64,000 nt of DNA from Archangium violaceum (GCF_016859125.1 NZ_CP069338.1:186001-250000), one strand, 5' to 3'. Shown: positions 20,245 through 32,020, counted from the stretch's first letter. A program made the numbers and translations. Notes: generated by a model from the letters alone, not told the origin.

Positions 20245-21216
20245 ATGATTACCCCGGACATCCTCACACGCGCAGTGGAAACACTCCGGCGCGGCGGCGT
20301 CATCGCCCTGCCCACGGAGACGGTCTATGGGCTGGCGGCCAATTGCGAGGACGAGCTGGCCGTGCGCCGCGTCTTCGCCATCAAGGGACGCCCCGCCACC
20401 CACCCGCTCATCGTCCACGTGGCCCGCGCCGAGGAGCTACCCTCCTGGGCCCGCCACGTCCCCGAGGAGGCCTGGCTTCTGGCCAGGGCCTTCTGGCCGG
20501 GGCCCCTCACCCTGGTGCTCCCTCGCACCTCGCGCGCCACGGATGCCGTGACGGGTGGCCAGGACACGGTGGCGGTCCGCGTCCCCCACCACCCCGTGGC
20601 CCTGGCCGTGCTGGACGCCCTGGGCGGCGGCGTGGCCGCTCCGAGCGCCAACCGCTTCGGCAGGGTGAGCCCCACCACCGCGGAGCACGTGCGGGCGGAC
20701 CTGGGGGACGAGGTGGACCTCATCCTCGACGGAGGCCCGTGCACGGTGGGCGTGGAGTCCACCATCGTCGATTTGAGCGGCAAGGAGCCGGCGGTGCTGC
20801 GCCCCGGAGGCCTGGCGGTGGAGGAGCTCGAGCGCGTCCTGGGGCGCGAGGTGCCGGTGCGGACCTCGGCCACGGTGCGCGTCTCGGGCAGCCTCGCCTC
20901 GCACTACGCGCCCCGGGCGGGGGTGGTGCTCTCCGAGCCCGCGGACGTCGTGGCTCGCGTGGAGGCCCTGCGCGCCCAGGGCCGGAGCGTCGGAGTGATG
21001 GGCCCGGCGAGCCTCACGCTGCCCCAGGGAGTGCCCCGCTACGACGTGCCGGAAGATCCGGCCGGCGCGGCACGCGTCCTCTACACCCGGCTGCGCGAGG
21101 CGGATCTCCAGGGCCATGACGTCCTGGTGGCCTGCCTGCCTCGCGCCGAGGGCCTCGGCATCGCCGTGAGGGATCGGCTCGCCCGAGCCGCCGCGCCCCG
21201 GCCCCCCGGTACCTGA
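20245..21216 (+). CDS. tsaC: L-threonylcarbamoyladenylate synthase (Sua5/TsaC)
   Basis: Makes threonylcarbamoyl-AMP from Thr, bicarbonate and ATP, the first step of tRNA t6A37 synthesis. 323 residues from the ATG at 20245; a TTG five codons earlier is less likely. The YrdC domain has ALPTETVYGLA, KGRPATHPLIVHV and APSANRFGRVSPT. The C-terminal ~110 residues form a Sua5-type extension (SGSLASHYAPR linker), making this the long Sua5 form rather than the short TsaC form. It is divergent from the epimerase operon. Confidence 0.92.
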   Translation: MITPDILTRAVETLRRGGVIALPTETVYGLAANCEDELAVRRVFAIKGRPATHPLIVHVARAEELPSWARHVPEEAWLLARAFWPGPLTLVLPRTSRATDAVTGGQDTVAVRVPHHPVALAVLDALGGGVAAPSANRFGRVSPTTAEHVRADLGDEVDLILDGGPCTVGVESTIVDLSGKEPAVLRPGGLAVEELERVLGREVPVRTSATVRVSGSLASHYAPRAGVVLSEPADVVARVEALRAQGRSVGVMGPASLTLPQGVPRYDVPEDPAGAARVLYTRLREADLQGHDVLVACLPRAEGLGIAVRDRLARAAAPRPPGT

Positions 21217-21229
21217 CGGGAAGTACTCA

Positions 21230-21249
21230 GGGTCTGGGAAACCAGACCC
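21230..21249 (+). terminator. Hairpin with GAAA tetraloop after the Sua5 gene
   Basis: Perfect 8-bp stem GGGTCTGG (21230-21237) / CCAGACCC (21242-21249) closed by a GAAA tetraloop, 14 bases after the stop codon. No T-run follows, so it may block or stabilise the 3' end rather than act as a canonical terminator. Confidence 0.55.
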
Positions 21250-21334
21250 CGCGTGCACCCACCGGAACACTGCCGTAGACTCTCGAACACCTGAAGTCCG
21301 GAATCCCTCCAGCCTCCCTACCAGGAGCCTCTTC

Positions 21335-22324
21335 GTGAACCGGCGCCTCCTCGGCCTGCTCGCCGCCCTTTCCCTGACCTCCGCATGCAAGGATGAGCCC
21401 GTCGGCAAGATGGAGCCCATCCCCCGCCCGCCCGGCACGCCCGCCGCCCCGGCGAAGCAGGCCACGGCCCCGAAGCCGGCCCCCGCGCCCGAGCCGCCCC
21501 CGGATCCCTCCAAGGTGGTGCTGCGTTGGAAGCTCGACGCCCCCACCGCCTTCCGCCTCACCACCACCGCCTCCGAGTCCGCGCCGCCGCCTCCGGCCGC
21601 CAAGGGCAGGAAGGGCAAGGCGGCCGAGTCCCCCTCGGTGAAGGAGAGCGAGACGTCCTCCATCTTCGTCCTGCGGCAGACCGAGTCCGGCGACTACGCC
21701 TTCCGCATCGTCCCGCAGGGGCCGGGCGGCGAGGCGGATCAGGGCACCATGAGTGAGCGCGGCTTCGTGCTGGACGGGCTCGCCGGGCCGCTGCGCAACA
21801 CGGCGGTGCTGGTGCTGGAGCTGCCGCGAGACGCGGTGGGCCCAGACACCACCTGGATGCTCGGGACGAACCTGGTGGACCCGAGCTCCATCCCTGGCTT
21901 CATGGAGAAGAAGGCCGAGCGGCGCAACCAGGTGAAGCTCACCGCGCTCACCCCGGCCGAGAACGGAGAGCAGGTGGCGACACTCGAGTACGAACTCTCC
22001 GAGCACATCGCCGGGCAGCTGCGCCCCATCCGCTCGCCCTTCAAGAAGAAGCCCGCGGCGGCCACCGGGAAGGACGGCGAGGGCGAACACGAGGGCGAGG
22101 CCTCGTCGGCAGCGGGCCTCCAGGACGCCTCCGCCGAGGTGCGGGTGAAGGGCCGGGGCGAGTTCCTCGTGAAGGCGGGCCGCTGGCGCTCCTGGGAGGC
22201 CACGCTCACCACGAGCACCGAGGGCACCACCGTGCCCGGCCTGGCCAATGGCGAGCGCGTGATGCGCCTCACCCCGCTCGATTCGGTACCGCAGGAGCTG
22301 CTGCAGCCGCAGGCGAAGAAGTAG
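21335..22324 (+). CDS. Hypothetical lipoprotein with Pro/Ala-rich linker
   Basis: 329 residues from a GTG start with CAGGAG upstream. A signal peptide ends in the lipobox LTSAC (Cys near 18). A Pro/Ala/Lys-rich linker (~25-60) is followed by a beta-rich domain of unknown family, perhaps akin to DUF6263-type lipoproteins: KVVLRWKLDAPTAFRLTTTASES, a central TTWMLGTNLVDPSSIPGF, and a final GRWRSWEATLTTSTEG. Probably periplasmic-side or surface. Its last 56 bases overlap, antisense, the end of hemH. Confidence 0.75.
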   Translation: MNRRLLGLLAALSLTSACKDEPVGKMEPIPRPPGTPAAPAKQATAPKPAPAPEPPPDPSKVVLRWKLDAPTAFRLTTTASESAPPPPAAKGRKGKAAESPSVKESETSSIFVLRQTESGDYAFRIVPQGPGGEADQGTMSERGFVLDGLAGPLRNTAVLVLELPRDAVGPDTTWMLGTNLVDPSSIPGFMEKKAERRNQVKLTALTPAENGEQVATLEYELSEHIAGQLRPIRSPFKKKPAAATGKDGEGEHEGEASSAAGLQDASAEVRVKGRGEFLVKAGRWRSWEATLTTSTEGTTVPGLANGERVMRLTPLDSVPQELLQPQAKK

Positions 22325-23357
22325 CCACTGCCTCCGACTCGCGCACGAGCTGGACCACGGCGTCCACCCATGCGGGGTGCGAGTTGAGCGAGGGGACGAG
22401 GGTGAGCGACTCGCCCCCGCTCGCGAGGAACTGCTCTCGCCCGCGAATGGCCACCTCTTCCACCGTCTCCAGGCAGTCGGCGACGAAGGCGGGGCACATC
22501 ACCGCCAGGCGTTTCACCCCGCGCGCGGCCAGCTCCGGCAGCACCACGTCCGTGTAGGGCTGAACCCACGGGGTACGCCCCAGGCGGGACTGGAAGGACA
22601 CGCTCCACCCGTCGGGCGAGAGCCCCAGCCGCTTCGCCAGTCCCCGCGCCGTGGCGAAGCACTGGGCCCGGTAGCAGTGGCGGTTGGCCTCCGTGAGGGC
22701 GTCACAGCACCCCGCGGAGGCCAGGCAGTGCGAGCCCGAGGCATCGGTGCGGCGCACATGGCGCTCGGGCACACCGTGGAAGCTGAAGAGGACGTGCTCC
22801 GCCCGCGCGTCGGAGATGACGGGGCGCGCCACCTCCGCGAAGGCGTCCAGGAACGCCGGGTGCCCGTGGAAGGCGGGCACCGCCCGCACGTTGGGCACGT
22901 CCCAGGGCTCGGACAGCACCTCGTAGGTGCGCGCCAGCGAGGAGCCCGAGGAGGACGGGGCCTCCTGCGGATAGAGCGGCAGCACGGTGAAGTCCGCCAC
23001 GCCCCGCGCCCGCAGCCGCGCCACCGCGTCCGGCAGCGAGGGGTTGCCGTAGCGCATGGCCAGTTCCACCTCGTACTCACCGGCGAGCCGCTCGGCCACC
23101 GCCTTCTCCAGGGCGCGCGAGTGCACCATCAGCGGCGAGCCCTGCTCCGTCCAGATGGTGCGGTAGGCGTGCGCGCTCTTGGGCGAGCGGAAGGGAAGGA
23201 TGATGAAGTTGAGCAGGAACCAGCGGCCCACCGGGTGGATGTCCACCACGCGCGGATCACCGAGGAACTCGCGGAGGTAGCGGCGCACGGCGCCGGTTTC
23301 AGGGGCATCCGGCGTACCCAGGTTGATGAGCAGCAACCCCTTGCGTGCGGGAGTCAT
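22269..23357 (-). CDS. hemH: Ferrochelatase
   Basis: Inserts iron into protoporphyrin IX, the last step of protoheme synthesis. 362 residues. Core motifs: LLINLGTPDAPE, GSPLMVHSRAL, the catalytic His in LFSFHGVPERHV, and a second conserved stretch CPAFVADCLETVEE. An internal cysteine group, CLASAGCCDAL with a further Cys in RAQC, matches the class of ferrochelatases with an internally ligated [2Fe-2S] cluster described for Myxococcus. The tail is low complexity (SSPAAAAAPAVPNRAG) and overlaps the convergent lipoprotein gene. It begins 6 bases after apaG, hence one operon. Confidence 0.93.
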   Translation of the reverse strand: MTPARKGLLLINLGTPDAPETGAVRRYLREFLGDPRVVDIHPVGRWFLLNFIILPFRSPKSAHAYRTIWTEQGSPLMVHSRALEKAVAERLAGEYEVELAMRYGNPSLPDAVARLRARGVADFTVLPLYPQEAPSSSGSSLARTYEVLSEPWDVPNVRAVPAFHGHPAFLDAFAEVARPVISDARAEHVLFSFHGVPERHVRRTDASGSHCLASAGCCDALTEANRHCYRAQCFATARGLAKRLGLSPDGWSVSFQSRLGRTPWVQPYTDVVLPELAARGVKRLAVMCPAFVADCLETVEEVAIRGREQFLASGGESLTLVPSLNSHPAWVDAVVQLVRESEAVATSSPAAAAAPAVPNRAG

Positions 23358-23363
23358 GGCCGG

Positions 23364-23747
23364 TCAGTGCAGGGAGTGGGGTTGGGTGAGGGCGAACTCA
23401 CCGATGCGCGCCTCGAACTGGCGTCCGTCCGCGCGCTCCATGGTGTAGGAGCCGCGCATGGAGCCAAAGGGCGTGCGCAGCTGCGCCCAGCTCGTGTACT
23501 CGAAGCGCTCCCCGGGACCCAGACGAGGCTGCTTGCCCACCACGCCCTCGCCCTTCACCTCTTCCACCTTTCCGGTGGCGTCGGTGATGATCCAATGGCG
23601 GCTGCGCAACTGCGCCACATCCTGGCCCGTGTTGATGATCTCCACCGTGTACATGAAGGCGTACTGGTGGGACTCGGGGGCGCTCCGCTCCGGCCAGTAG
23701 CTGGGCTTGACGGTGACGCGAATGCCTTCGGTGGTAACGGAGGACAT
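23364..23747 (-). CDS. apaG: ApaG-domain protein
   Basis: 127 residues from the ATG at 23747 (a TTG three codons earlier is possible). The whole protein is one DUF525/ApaG beta-sandwich: VTVKPSYWPERSAPE, YTVEIINTGQDVAQLRSRHWIITDATGKVEEV, GVVGKQPRLGPGERFEYTSW and MRGSYTMERADG. The family is linked to Co2+/Mg2+ handling and Ap4A but has no settled biochemical role. It is the first gene of the apaG-hemH operon. Confidence 0.92.
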   Translation of the reverse strand: MSSVTTEGIRVTVKPSYWPERSAPESHQYAFMYTVEIINTGQDVAQLRSRHWIITDATGKVEEVKGEGVVGKQPRLGPGERFEYTSWAQLRTPFGSMRGSYTMERADGRQFEARIGEFALTQPHSLH

Positions 23748-23808
23748 GGCACACAATTGGCTGGCTCGGCGCCCGGACGCAAGCCAAACGAACCAGCCAC
23801 TCAGGGGC

Positions 23809-24798
23809 TCAGGAGTTGGCCCCTTCCCGGTCCCGCCCCGGCTGCGCTGGCTGGGCGGGCGGCTCGGGAGCCTCCACCTTGGGCCAGATGAGCGAGGCCA
23901 CGATGGAGGCCACCAACACCCCGCCGATGATGCCCAGCGACAGCCCGATGGGGACGTGGATGTCGAAGAAGACGATGAGCATCTTCATGCCCACGAAGCC
24001 GAGGATGGCGGCCAGTCCCATCTTGAGCAGGTGGAACTTGTCCATGAGGCTCGACACCACGAAGAAGAGCGAGCGCAGGCCGAGGATGGCGCACACGTTG
24101 GACGTGTAGACGATGAAGGCGTTCTGGCTGATGCCCAGCACGGCGGGGATCGAGTCCAGGGCGAAGAGCAGGTCCGTGGCCTCCACCACCATCAGCACCA
24201 GGAAGAGGGGCGTCACCTTGCGCCGGCCGTCCTCGATGGTGAAGAAGTGGCTGCCCTCGCCCTGGCGAGCCACCGGCAGCATGCGCCGCGACAGCTTCAC
24301 GATGGCCGTCTGCTCGGGGTCCGCGGCGTCGTCGTCTTCCTTGGAGAAGGCCATCTTCGCCGCGGTGAAGACGAGGAAGGCGCCGAAGATGTAGAGCAGC
24401 CAGTGGAAGCGCTGGACGAGCGCGGTGCCGGCCAGGATGAGGGCGGCGCGCATGACGAACGCGCCCATGATTCCCCAGAAGAGCACCCGGTGCTGCACCT
24501 CTGGCGCCACCCGGAAGTAGGCGAACACCATGAGGAAGACGAAGAGGTTGTCCACCGAGAGCGCGTACTCGATGACGTAGGCCGTCACCCATTCGGTGGC
24601 CTGGGACGTCGTCCAGAAGCCCGAGTACCAGAGGCCTCCGCAGAAGAGCAGGCTGAGGACGATCCACACCACCGTCCACCCGCCCGCCTCCTTGGGCGAC
24701 ACCACGTGCTCCTTGCGGTGGAAGAGGCCCAGGTCCAGGGCCAGCATGGCCAGGACGAAGACGTTGAATCCCACCCAGAGCGCGGTTTGTGTGTTCAC
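23809..24798 (-). CDS. TerC/Alx-family integral membrane protein
   Basis: 329 residues with about nine membrane helices. TerC signatures are clear: VIEYALSVDNLFVF (acidic, metal-binding), VLFWGIMGAFVMRA, and VVEATDLLFALDSIPAVLGIS. Members export Mn2+ or tellurite-type stress ions or aid metalation of secreted proteins; Alx is the closest model by length. A charged cytoplasmic loop (SKEDDDAADPEQ) and a proline-rich tail are seen. It is monocistronic with a 102-base upstream gap in which no clear riboswitch was seen. Confidence 0.9.
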   Translation of the reverse strand: MNTQTALWVGFNVFVLAMLALDLGLFHRKEHVVSPKEAGGWTVVWIVLSLLFCGGLWYSGFWTTSQATEWVTAYVIEYALSVDNLFVFLMVFAYFRVAPEVQHRVLFWGIMGAFVMRAALILAGTALVQRFHWLLYIFGAFLVFTAAKMAFSKEDDDAADPEQTAIVKLSRRMLPVARQGEGSHFFTIEDGRRKVTPLFLVLMVVEATDLLFALDSIPAVLGISQNAFIVYTSNVCAILGLRSLFFVVSSLMDKFHLLKMGLAAILGFVGMKMLIVFFDIHVPIGLSLGIIGGVLVASIVASLIWPKVEAPEPPAQPAQPGRDREGANS

Positions 24799-24900
24799 GG
24801 TGTGTTTCCCTGATCCGGCCGGAGACGCCGGGCTGCCCCCTCATACCGGGGCGGGAGACCCGACGTCGACAACCTTGAGCGGCTTGCTCCGGCGAGACGG

Positions 24901-27035
<2,135 letters not shown>

Positions 27036-27039
<4 letters not shown>

Positions 27040-30000
27040 CCATCGCTCCTCTCCAACAGCACCAGCGGGAAGCCCGCCAGCAGAGGAGCCAGGGGCAGCA
27101 CCACGCTACCCGCCTGACGCCCCGGCCGGACTTCCCGCCCGGTGAACACGTCCCGGAACGTCATGCTGGCATAGGACTCGGGCAGATCCAGGGACGTTTC
27201 TTCATAGGCCCCCGTGAGCCCCCCGGGGGACTCCAGGGCGGAGAGGGTGTAACGCGGTGCGGCGGCGATGACGACGGAGCGCTCGTGCTCGCGGGAGAAG
27301 GCCACCACCGCGTCCGCGCGCGGGCCCACCAGGTTCAGGGCCCGGTAGCCCCCGTGGTGGAAGAGGGCCGCCTGGCGCCGGCGCAGGCGCAGGGACTCGG
27401 CCAGGACGAAGAGCTTGATGCGGCCGTCGTCCATGTCCGCCGCCAGCTGGGAGCACAGCCCGGGCCGGTTGTGCTCCGCCTCCCGGTCCAGCGCCTCCAG
27501 CAGCCGGGCCCTCAGGCCGTAGTCCACCGGCCGGCGGTTGTCGGGGTCCACCAGGGACAGATCCCACAACTCGCAGCCCTGGTAGGTGTCCACCACGCCG
27601 GGGGATATCGCCTTCAACAGCAACTGCCCGAGCGCGTTGTGCTGCCCGGCCCGCTCGATGCGGCGCTTGAAGGCCTGGAGATCCTCGAGGAAGACGCGGC
27701 TGCGGCTCTCGTCCAGGCAGGCCTCCACGTAGCGCGACACCCCCTCCTCGTAGGCGGGGTCCGGGTTGGTCCACGAGGTGTGGACCTTGGCCTCCTTGAT
27801 GGCCTTGAGCATGTAGTCGCGGATGCGGTTGCGGAAGCCCGCCAACTCCTCCGAGGAGAGGGACGGCCCCATGGGCCAGGCCCCCACCACCGTCTGGTAG
27901 AAGAGGTACTCGTCATTGAGAGACGGAGCGACGCCATGGGGCAGCTCCGTGCGGTGGGCCCGCGTCAGCTGGGACCAGCGATCCACCCGCTGACGCCACT
28001 CCTCGGGCAGCTCGGTGAGGACGTTGATGCGCGCGCGCACGTCCTCGCTGCGCTTGGTGTCGTGCGTGCTGGTGGTGAGCATGCTCGCGGGCCAGTGCTC
28101 CGCGCGCTCCTGGTTGCGGGAGTGGAACACCTCGGCGGAGGTGCCGAACTGCTCCGGCTCCCCCCCCACCTCGTTGAGGGACACGAGCCGGTGGTAGACG
28201 TAGAAGACGGTGTCCTCCAGGCCCTTGGCCATCACCGGGCCCGTCACCTGCTGCACCTTCATGGCGAAGGCCAGCATCTCCGCCCGCTCGTGCGGCCCCA
28301 GGTGCTCCGGGTAGCGCCGCAACAGCACGTCCCCCAGGAAGTCGAAGATGCTGGCGTTGAGGGTGGCGTTGCGCGCCTTGGCGTGGCGCAGGGTGTCCCG
28401 GATGTAGCGCACGTCGCGCTCGTCCAGCTCCGGCCGCCAGTCGTCCACGTAGGTGCGGTAGACGGGGAAGAGCGCGATGAACTCCGCCAACGCCCGCCGC
28501 AGGCTGTTGAGCGTGAAGTCCCTCGTGCGCCGGTTCATCTCCGAGATGCGGTTGAGCCGGTGGGCGAGCATGTTCAGCTCGCTCGACATGAAGTCGCGCA
28601 GGATGAGGCGCTTCTTGTCGTAGACCAGCTCCTCGAAGTCCGGCGCCTCCTCGATGAAGCGGTGATACGTCTCCGTCAGCGGCGCCTCGGCGTCCGGCCG
28701 CACGAAGACGCCCCCCACCGCGTTGGCGAAGCGGTAGCCCGTGGTGCCATGCACCGCCCAGGCCTCCGGGATGCGCTCGCGGCCTCCCTGGATCTTCTCC
28801 ACCGCCACGTAGAGCGCCTTGCGCAGCGGCGAGTCCACGCGGGCCCCCGCCTCGCCCTGCCAGCGCTCGCGCAGCCGCCGCTCCACCTCTGGCCACAGCT
28901 CCGCCCGCTCGGCGTGCTCGGCCTCGAAGACGGCTCGCGCCCGCTCCACGAAGTACTGCTCCTGCAGGTTGAGGAAGTAGGCCGTTGGATCATAGAGCCC
29001 GTCCGGGTGATCGATGCGCAGCCCGGTGACGCACCCCTGACGCAGCCAGTCGAAGATGCGCTGGTGGGCCTCGGCGAACACATCCGGATCCTCCACCCGG
29101 ATGGCGGCCAGCCCGTTGATGTCGAAGAATCGACGGTAGTTGATCTCCTCCCCCGCCACGCGCCAGTGGGCCAGCCGGTAGCTGCACCCCTCGAGCAGCT
29201 CGCCCAGCTCGTCGAAGGAGCGGGGGTTGCCCGGAGTGCCGTTGAAGGCCGCCACGTTGGCGGAGATATGGTCCGCCACCTCGGGGCAGGCCTCGGCCAG
29301 GGCGGCCAGGCGGCGCTTGATGACCTCCTTCTCGCGGTTGCGCTCGACGACCTTGGCGCGATCGGTCTCCGTGCGAGAAGGCAGGTGGCCGATGGCGGTG
29401 AGGATGGAGTGCAGCTCGAGGAGGTGCGTGTTCTCCGCCCCCAACCGGCCCTCCAGCTCCTCCAGGCCGCGCCGCAACACCCGCCCGTACTGCCGGGGGG
29501 CCACGGGCAGGGTGCGGTCGTAGTAGTGGACGAAGAAGGCCCCATCCCGGAAGCCCAGCTTCAGCTCCCCCCGCTCCAGCACCACGCCGTACTGGTCCCC
29601 CAGCACCGGAAGGAGCACCTTGCCCTCCAGCTCGTCCTTCACCGGGCTCCAATCGATGTCGAAGAAGCGCGCGTACAGGGACGACGGGCCGTTCTCCAAC
29701 ACGTCGAACCACAGCGGGTTGAAGGCTTCGATGCCCATGTGGTTGGGCACCACGTCCAGCACCTGACCGAGTCCATGCGCGCGCACGGCGGAGCAGAAGG
29801 CCGCGTGCTCCTCGGGCGAGCCCACCTCGGGGTTGAGCTGCTTGTGATCCACGCAGTCGTAGCCGTGGGTGCTGCCCGGCGTCGCCCTGAGGTAGGGCGA
29901 GCAGTACACGTCCGTCAGCCCCAACCGGGCCAGATAGGGCACCACCTCCCGCGCCGCGGTGAAGGGAAAGCCCTTGTGCAATTGCAAACGATAGGTGGAG

Positions 30001-30083
30001 AGCGGCGTGGCTCGCGCCAACAACTCATCCCGTACCCGCCCGTACAGCGCCCCGGCCAGGGTCTCCACGCCCGCCTGCCCCAT
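27036..30083 (-). CDS. treY: Malto-oligosyltrehalose synthase (GH13, TreY)
   Basis: Isomerises the reducing-end alpha-1,4 bond of maltodextrins to alpha-1,1, giving maltooligosyltrehalose. 1015 residues from the ATG with GGGAGGAG upstream; the frame is open 12 codons further. Motifs: [54 protein letters not shown] (nucleophile) and [15 protein letters not shown]. The hydrolase partner TreZ is not in this window. Trehalose made this way would serve osmotic or desiccation tolerance. Confidence 0.94.
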
Positions 30084-30220
30084 CTCTCCTCCCGACACAA
30101 CTGTACCCTCGAGTCGCATATGCCCCAGTCGTAGGATCGATAGGCCCTTCTGACCACCACCGAGACGCCCATCCGCACGCTACCCAACGCTCCTGGCCGC
30201 TCGTCCCTCGAAAGTGCAGA

Positions 30221-30245
30221 GGGCCCGCCACCTGGTGGCGAGCCC
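30221..30245 (-). terminator. Hairpin after the SWIB gene
   Basis: Stem GCCAC (30227-30231) / GTGGC (30235-30239), extended by an outer GGGC (30221-30224) / GCCC (30242-30245) across a 2x2 internal loop. It lies ~40 bases past the SWIB stop on the minus strand and is followed in that direction by a short T-tract (CTTTCG). Confidence 0.5.
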
Positions 30246-30282
30246 TCCGATGACAACACCCCGTGCGAGCGGGGAATCCGGC

Positions 30283-30621
30283 TCAGCTCAGGTTCTTGTT
30301 CACCAGAGCCGTCATCTCGAACATGGTGACGGACTTCTTCCCACCGAAGATGGGCTTGAGCTTGTCATCGGCGTTGATCTGCCGCTTGTTCTTCGCGTCC
30401 TGGAGGTTGTTCTTCTTGATGTAGTCCCAGATCTTGCTGACGACCTGGGTGCGCGGCAGCGGCTTGCTCCCGACGATCTCCGCCAGGGCGGCGGACGGAG
30501 TCATCTCCTTCATGAACGCCGCGTTCGGCTTCCTCTTGCCCCCAGCAGCGGACTTCTTGGCGGCAGGGGCCTTCTTCGCGGCGGGAGCCTTCTTCGCGGC
30601 GGTGGTCTTCTTGGCGGCCAT
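30283..30621 (-). CDS. SWIB/MDM2-domain protein with histone H1-like basic tail
   Basis: 112 residues. Residues 1-30 are a lysine/alanine-rich tail with AAKK/PAAKK repeats like the C-terminal tail of histone H1. Residues ~38-110 are a SWIB domain: SAALAEIVGSKPLPRTQVVSKIWDYIK, then NKRQINADDKLKPIFGGKKSVTMFEMTALV. The combination points to a DNA-associated, nucleoid protein. A good ribosome site (GGAGGAGA) precedes the start. SWIB domains are best known from eukaryotic chromatin factors and chlamydial topoisomerase; stand-alone small forms occur in bacteria and their role is unsettled. Confidence 0.88.
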   Translation of the reverse strand: MAAKKTTAAKKAPAAKKAPAAKKSAAGGKRKPNAAFMKEMTPSAALAEIVGSKPLPRTQVVSKIWDYIKKNNLQDAKNKRQINADDKLKPIFGGKKSVTMFEMTALVNKNLS

Positions 30622-30744
30622 TCTGTTCGGATCTCCTCCCCCTGTTCGCGTGTCCGGGGGCGTTGCACGGCTTGTTCACACCCAGAGCCGTCGAGCGCCT
30701 AGTAGCACGCCCGAGGCCGAAAAACAGCCCTCCGCTGCATTTTT

Positions 30745-30814
30745 CCCTCTGAGGGCCGAGGGGAAAATAGTGTTTCTCCCTCGGAAGGGAAGAGTGTTTT
30801 CTCAGGAGAAACAC
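30745..30814 (+). promoter_or_regulatory. Structured 5' leader with competing hairpins
   Basis: Several stems overlap directly upstream of the ATG at 30818. Stem A: CCGAGGG (30756-30762) with CCCTCGG (30778-30784). Stem B: GTGTTTCTCC (30770-30779) with GGAGAAACAC (30805-30814), 10 perfect pairs. Stem C: GTGTTTTCTC (30794-30803) with the same right arm. B and C exclude each other, and A excludes B. The right arm holds the ribosome-binding site AGGAGA, so B or C would hide it. The A/T-rich composition also contrasts with the surroundings. A translational switch is plausible but untested. Confidence 0.45.
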
Positions 30815-30817
30815 ACC

Positions 30818-31798
30818 ATGTTGAACATCCTCGTCACCGGCGCGAACGGTTTCCTCGGCTCCTGGCTGGTGCGAGCGCTCTCCTCGCGGGGCCTGAAAGT
30901 GGCCTGTCTGCTGCGGCCCGGAAGTGACTTCTCGGGTCTGGTGGGCCGCGAGTACGAGACGGTGGAGGGGGACGTGACGGACGCGTCCGGACTGGCCCGG
31001 GCGGTGGAGGGCCGGGACGTGGTCTTCCACCTGGCGGGCATCCGCCGTGCCGCCACCCGGGAGGACTTCATGCGCGTCAACGCCGAGGGGACGCGCCTGC
31101 TGTGCGAGGCCCTGGTGGCCACCGGTGCGCGGCCCCGGCTGGTGCTGGCCGGCTCGCTGGGCGCCTCGGGGCCCTCCACCCCCGGGAGGCCCAAGGTGGA
31201 GGAGGACCCCTTCCAACCCGTGGAGTGGTATGGCGAGAGCAAGGCCGAAGCCGAGCGCATCGCCCTCTCGTTCGCGGACCGGCTCCCGGTGACGGTGGTG
31301 CGCCCACCCCGCATCGTGGGGCCCGGGGATCACGAGAACCTCCTCCTGTTCAAGCTGGTGGCCAGGGGCCTGAGGCTGGAGCTGGGCGGGGGCCCCCGGC
31401 CGCTGACCCTCGTGGACGTGGAGGACGTGGTGGACCTGCTCCTGCGGGTGGCCGAGCGGGACGAGGCCCTGGGACAGGCCTTCTTCGTGGGCACACCGCG
31501 GCCGCTCTCGCTGGAGGAGTTCCAGGACATCGCCGCCGGGGCACTGGGGGTCCAACCCCGCACGGTGCGCGTGGCCCCCTCCGTGCTGACGACACTGGCC
31601 ACCGTGGCGGACGGGGTGACGCGGCTGACGGGCCGACGCCTGCCCCTCAACCGGAAGTTCGCACGTCAACTCCTGGCGCCGGCCTGGACGTGCTCGAGCG
31701 CCAAGGCCGAGCGGATTCTGGGCTTCCGGGCCACGCGGGACGTGACCGACTCCATCCGCCGCAGCGCCCATTGGTACAAGCAACGGGGCTGGCTGTGA
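30818..31798 (+). CDS. NAD-dependent epimerase/dehydratase (extended SDR)
   Basis: 326 residues. Rossmann motif VTGANGFLGSWLVRAL at the N-terminus, then VFHLAGIRRAATREDF, and the active-site Tyr-Lys in WYGESKAEAERIAL (YxxxK). Typical length for sterol/sugar-nucleotide-type extended SDRs. The ATG has CAGGAGAA upstream; a longer in-frame opening upstream runs antisense through the SWIB gene and is not real. Its substrate is unknown. It lies just ahead of the ether-lipid cluster and resembles the epimerase at that cluster's end, so a lipid role is possible. Confidence 0.88.
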   Translation: MLNILVTGANGFLGSWLVRALSSRGLKVACLLRPGSDFSGLVGREYETVEGDVTDASGLARAVEGRDVVFHLAGIRRAATREDFMRVNAEGTRLLCEALVATGARPRLVLAGSLGASGPSTPGRPKVEEDPFQPVEWYGESKAEAERIALSFADRLPVTVVRPPRIVGPGDHENLLLFKLVARGLRLELGGGPRPLTLVDVEDVVDLLLRVAERDEALGQAFFVGTPRPLSLEEFQDIAAGALGVQPRTVRVAPSVLTTLATVADGVTRLTGRRLPLNRKFARQLLAPAWTCSSAKAERILGFRATRDVTDSIRRSAHWYKQRGWL

Positions 31799-32020
31799 GC
31801 GCCGCGCCGGGCAACTCCTGAAGGGACCTCAATATGTAGGATAAAGAGGAAGACGGAACGAGCGTCGCTCGCTTCCGCGCGCCGAGCGCATGCGCTGGTC
31901 GGCTGTCTCCGTGCTCACCGAGCCGCCTCTCTCGACACCCGAGGCAGCGCGAACACATGACCCGACCGTCTCGACGCTTCCCTGCCCCTCTCGGGACGAA
32001 TTCACGGCTGCTACGCGAGG

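Noticed and set aside
24799-24900. Possible manganese (yybP-ykoY) or pH-type riboswitch upstream of the TerC-family gene
   Set aside because: TerC/Alx genes often have such leaders, but I could not find the conserved loop sequences in this 102-base gap.
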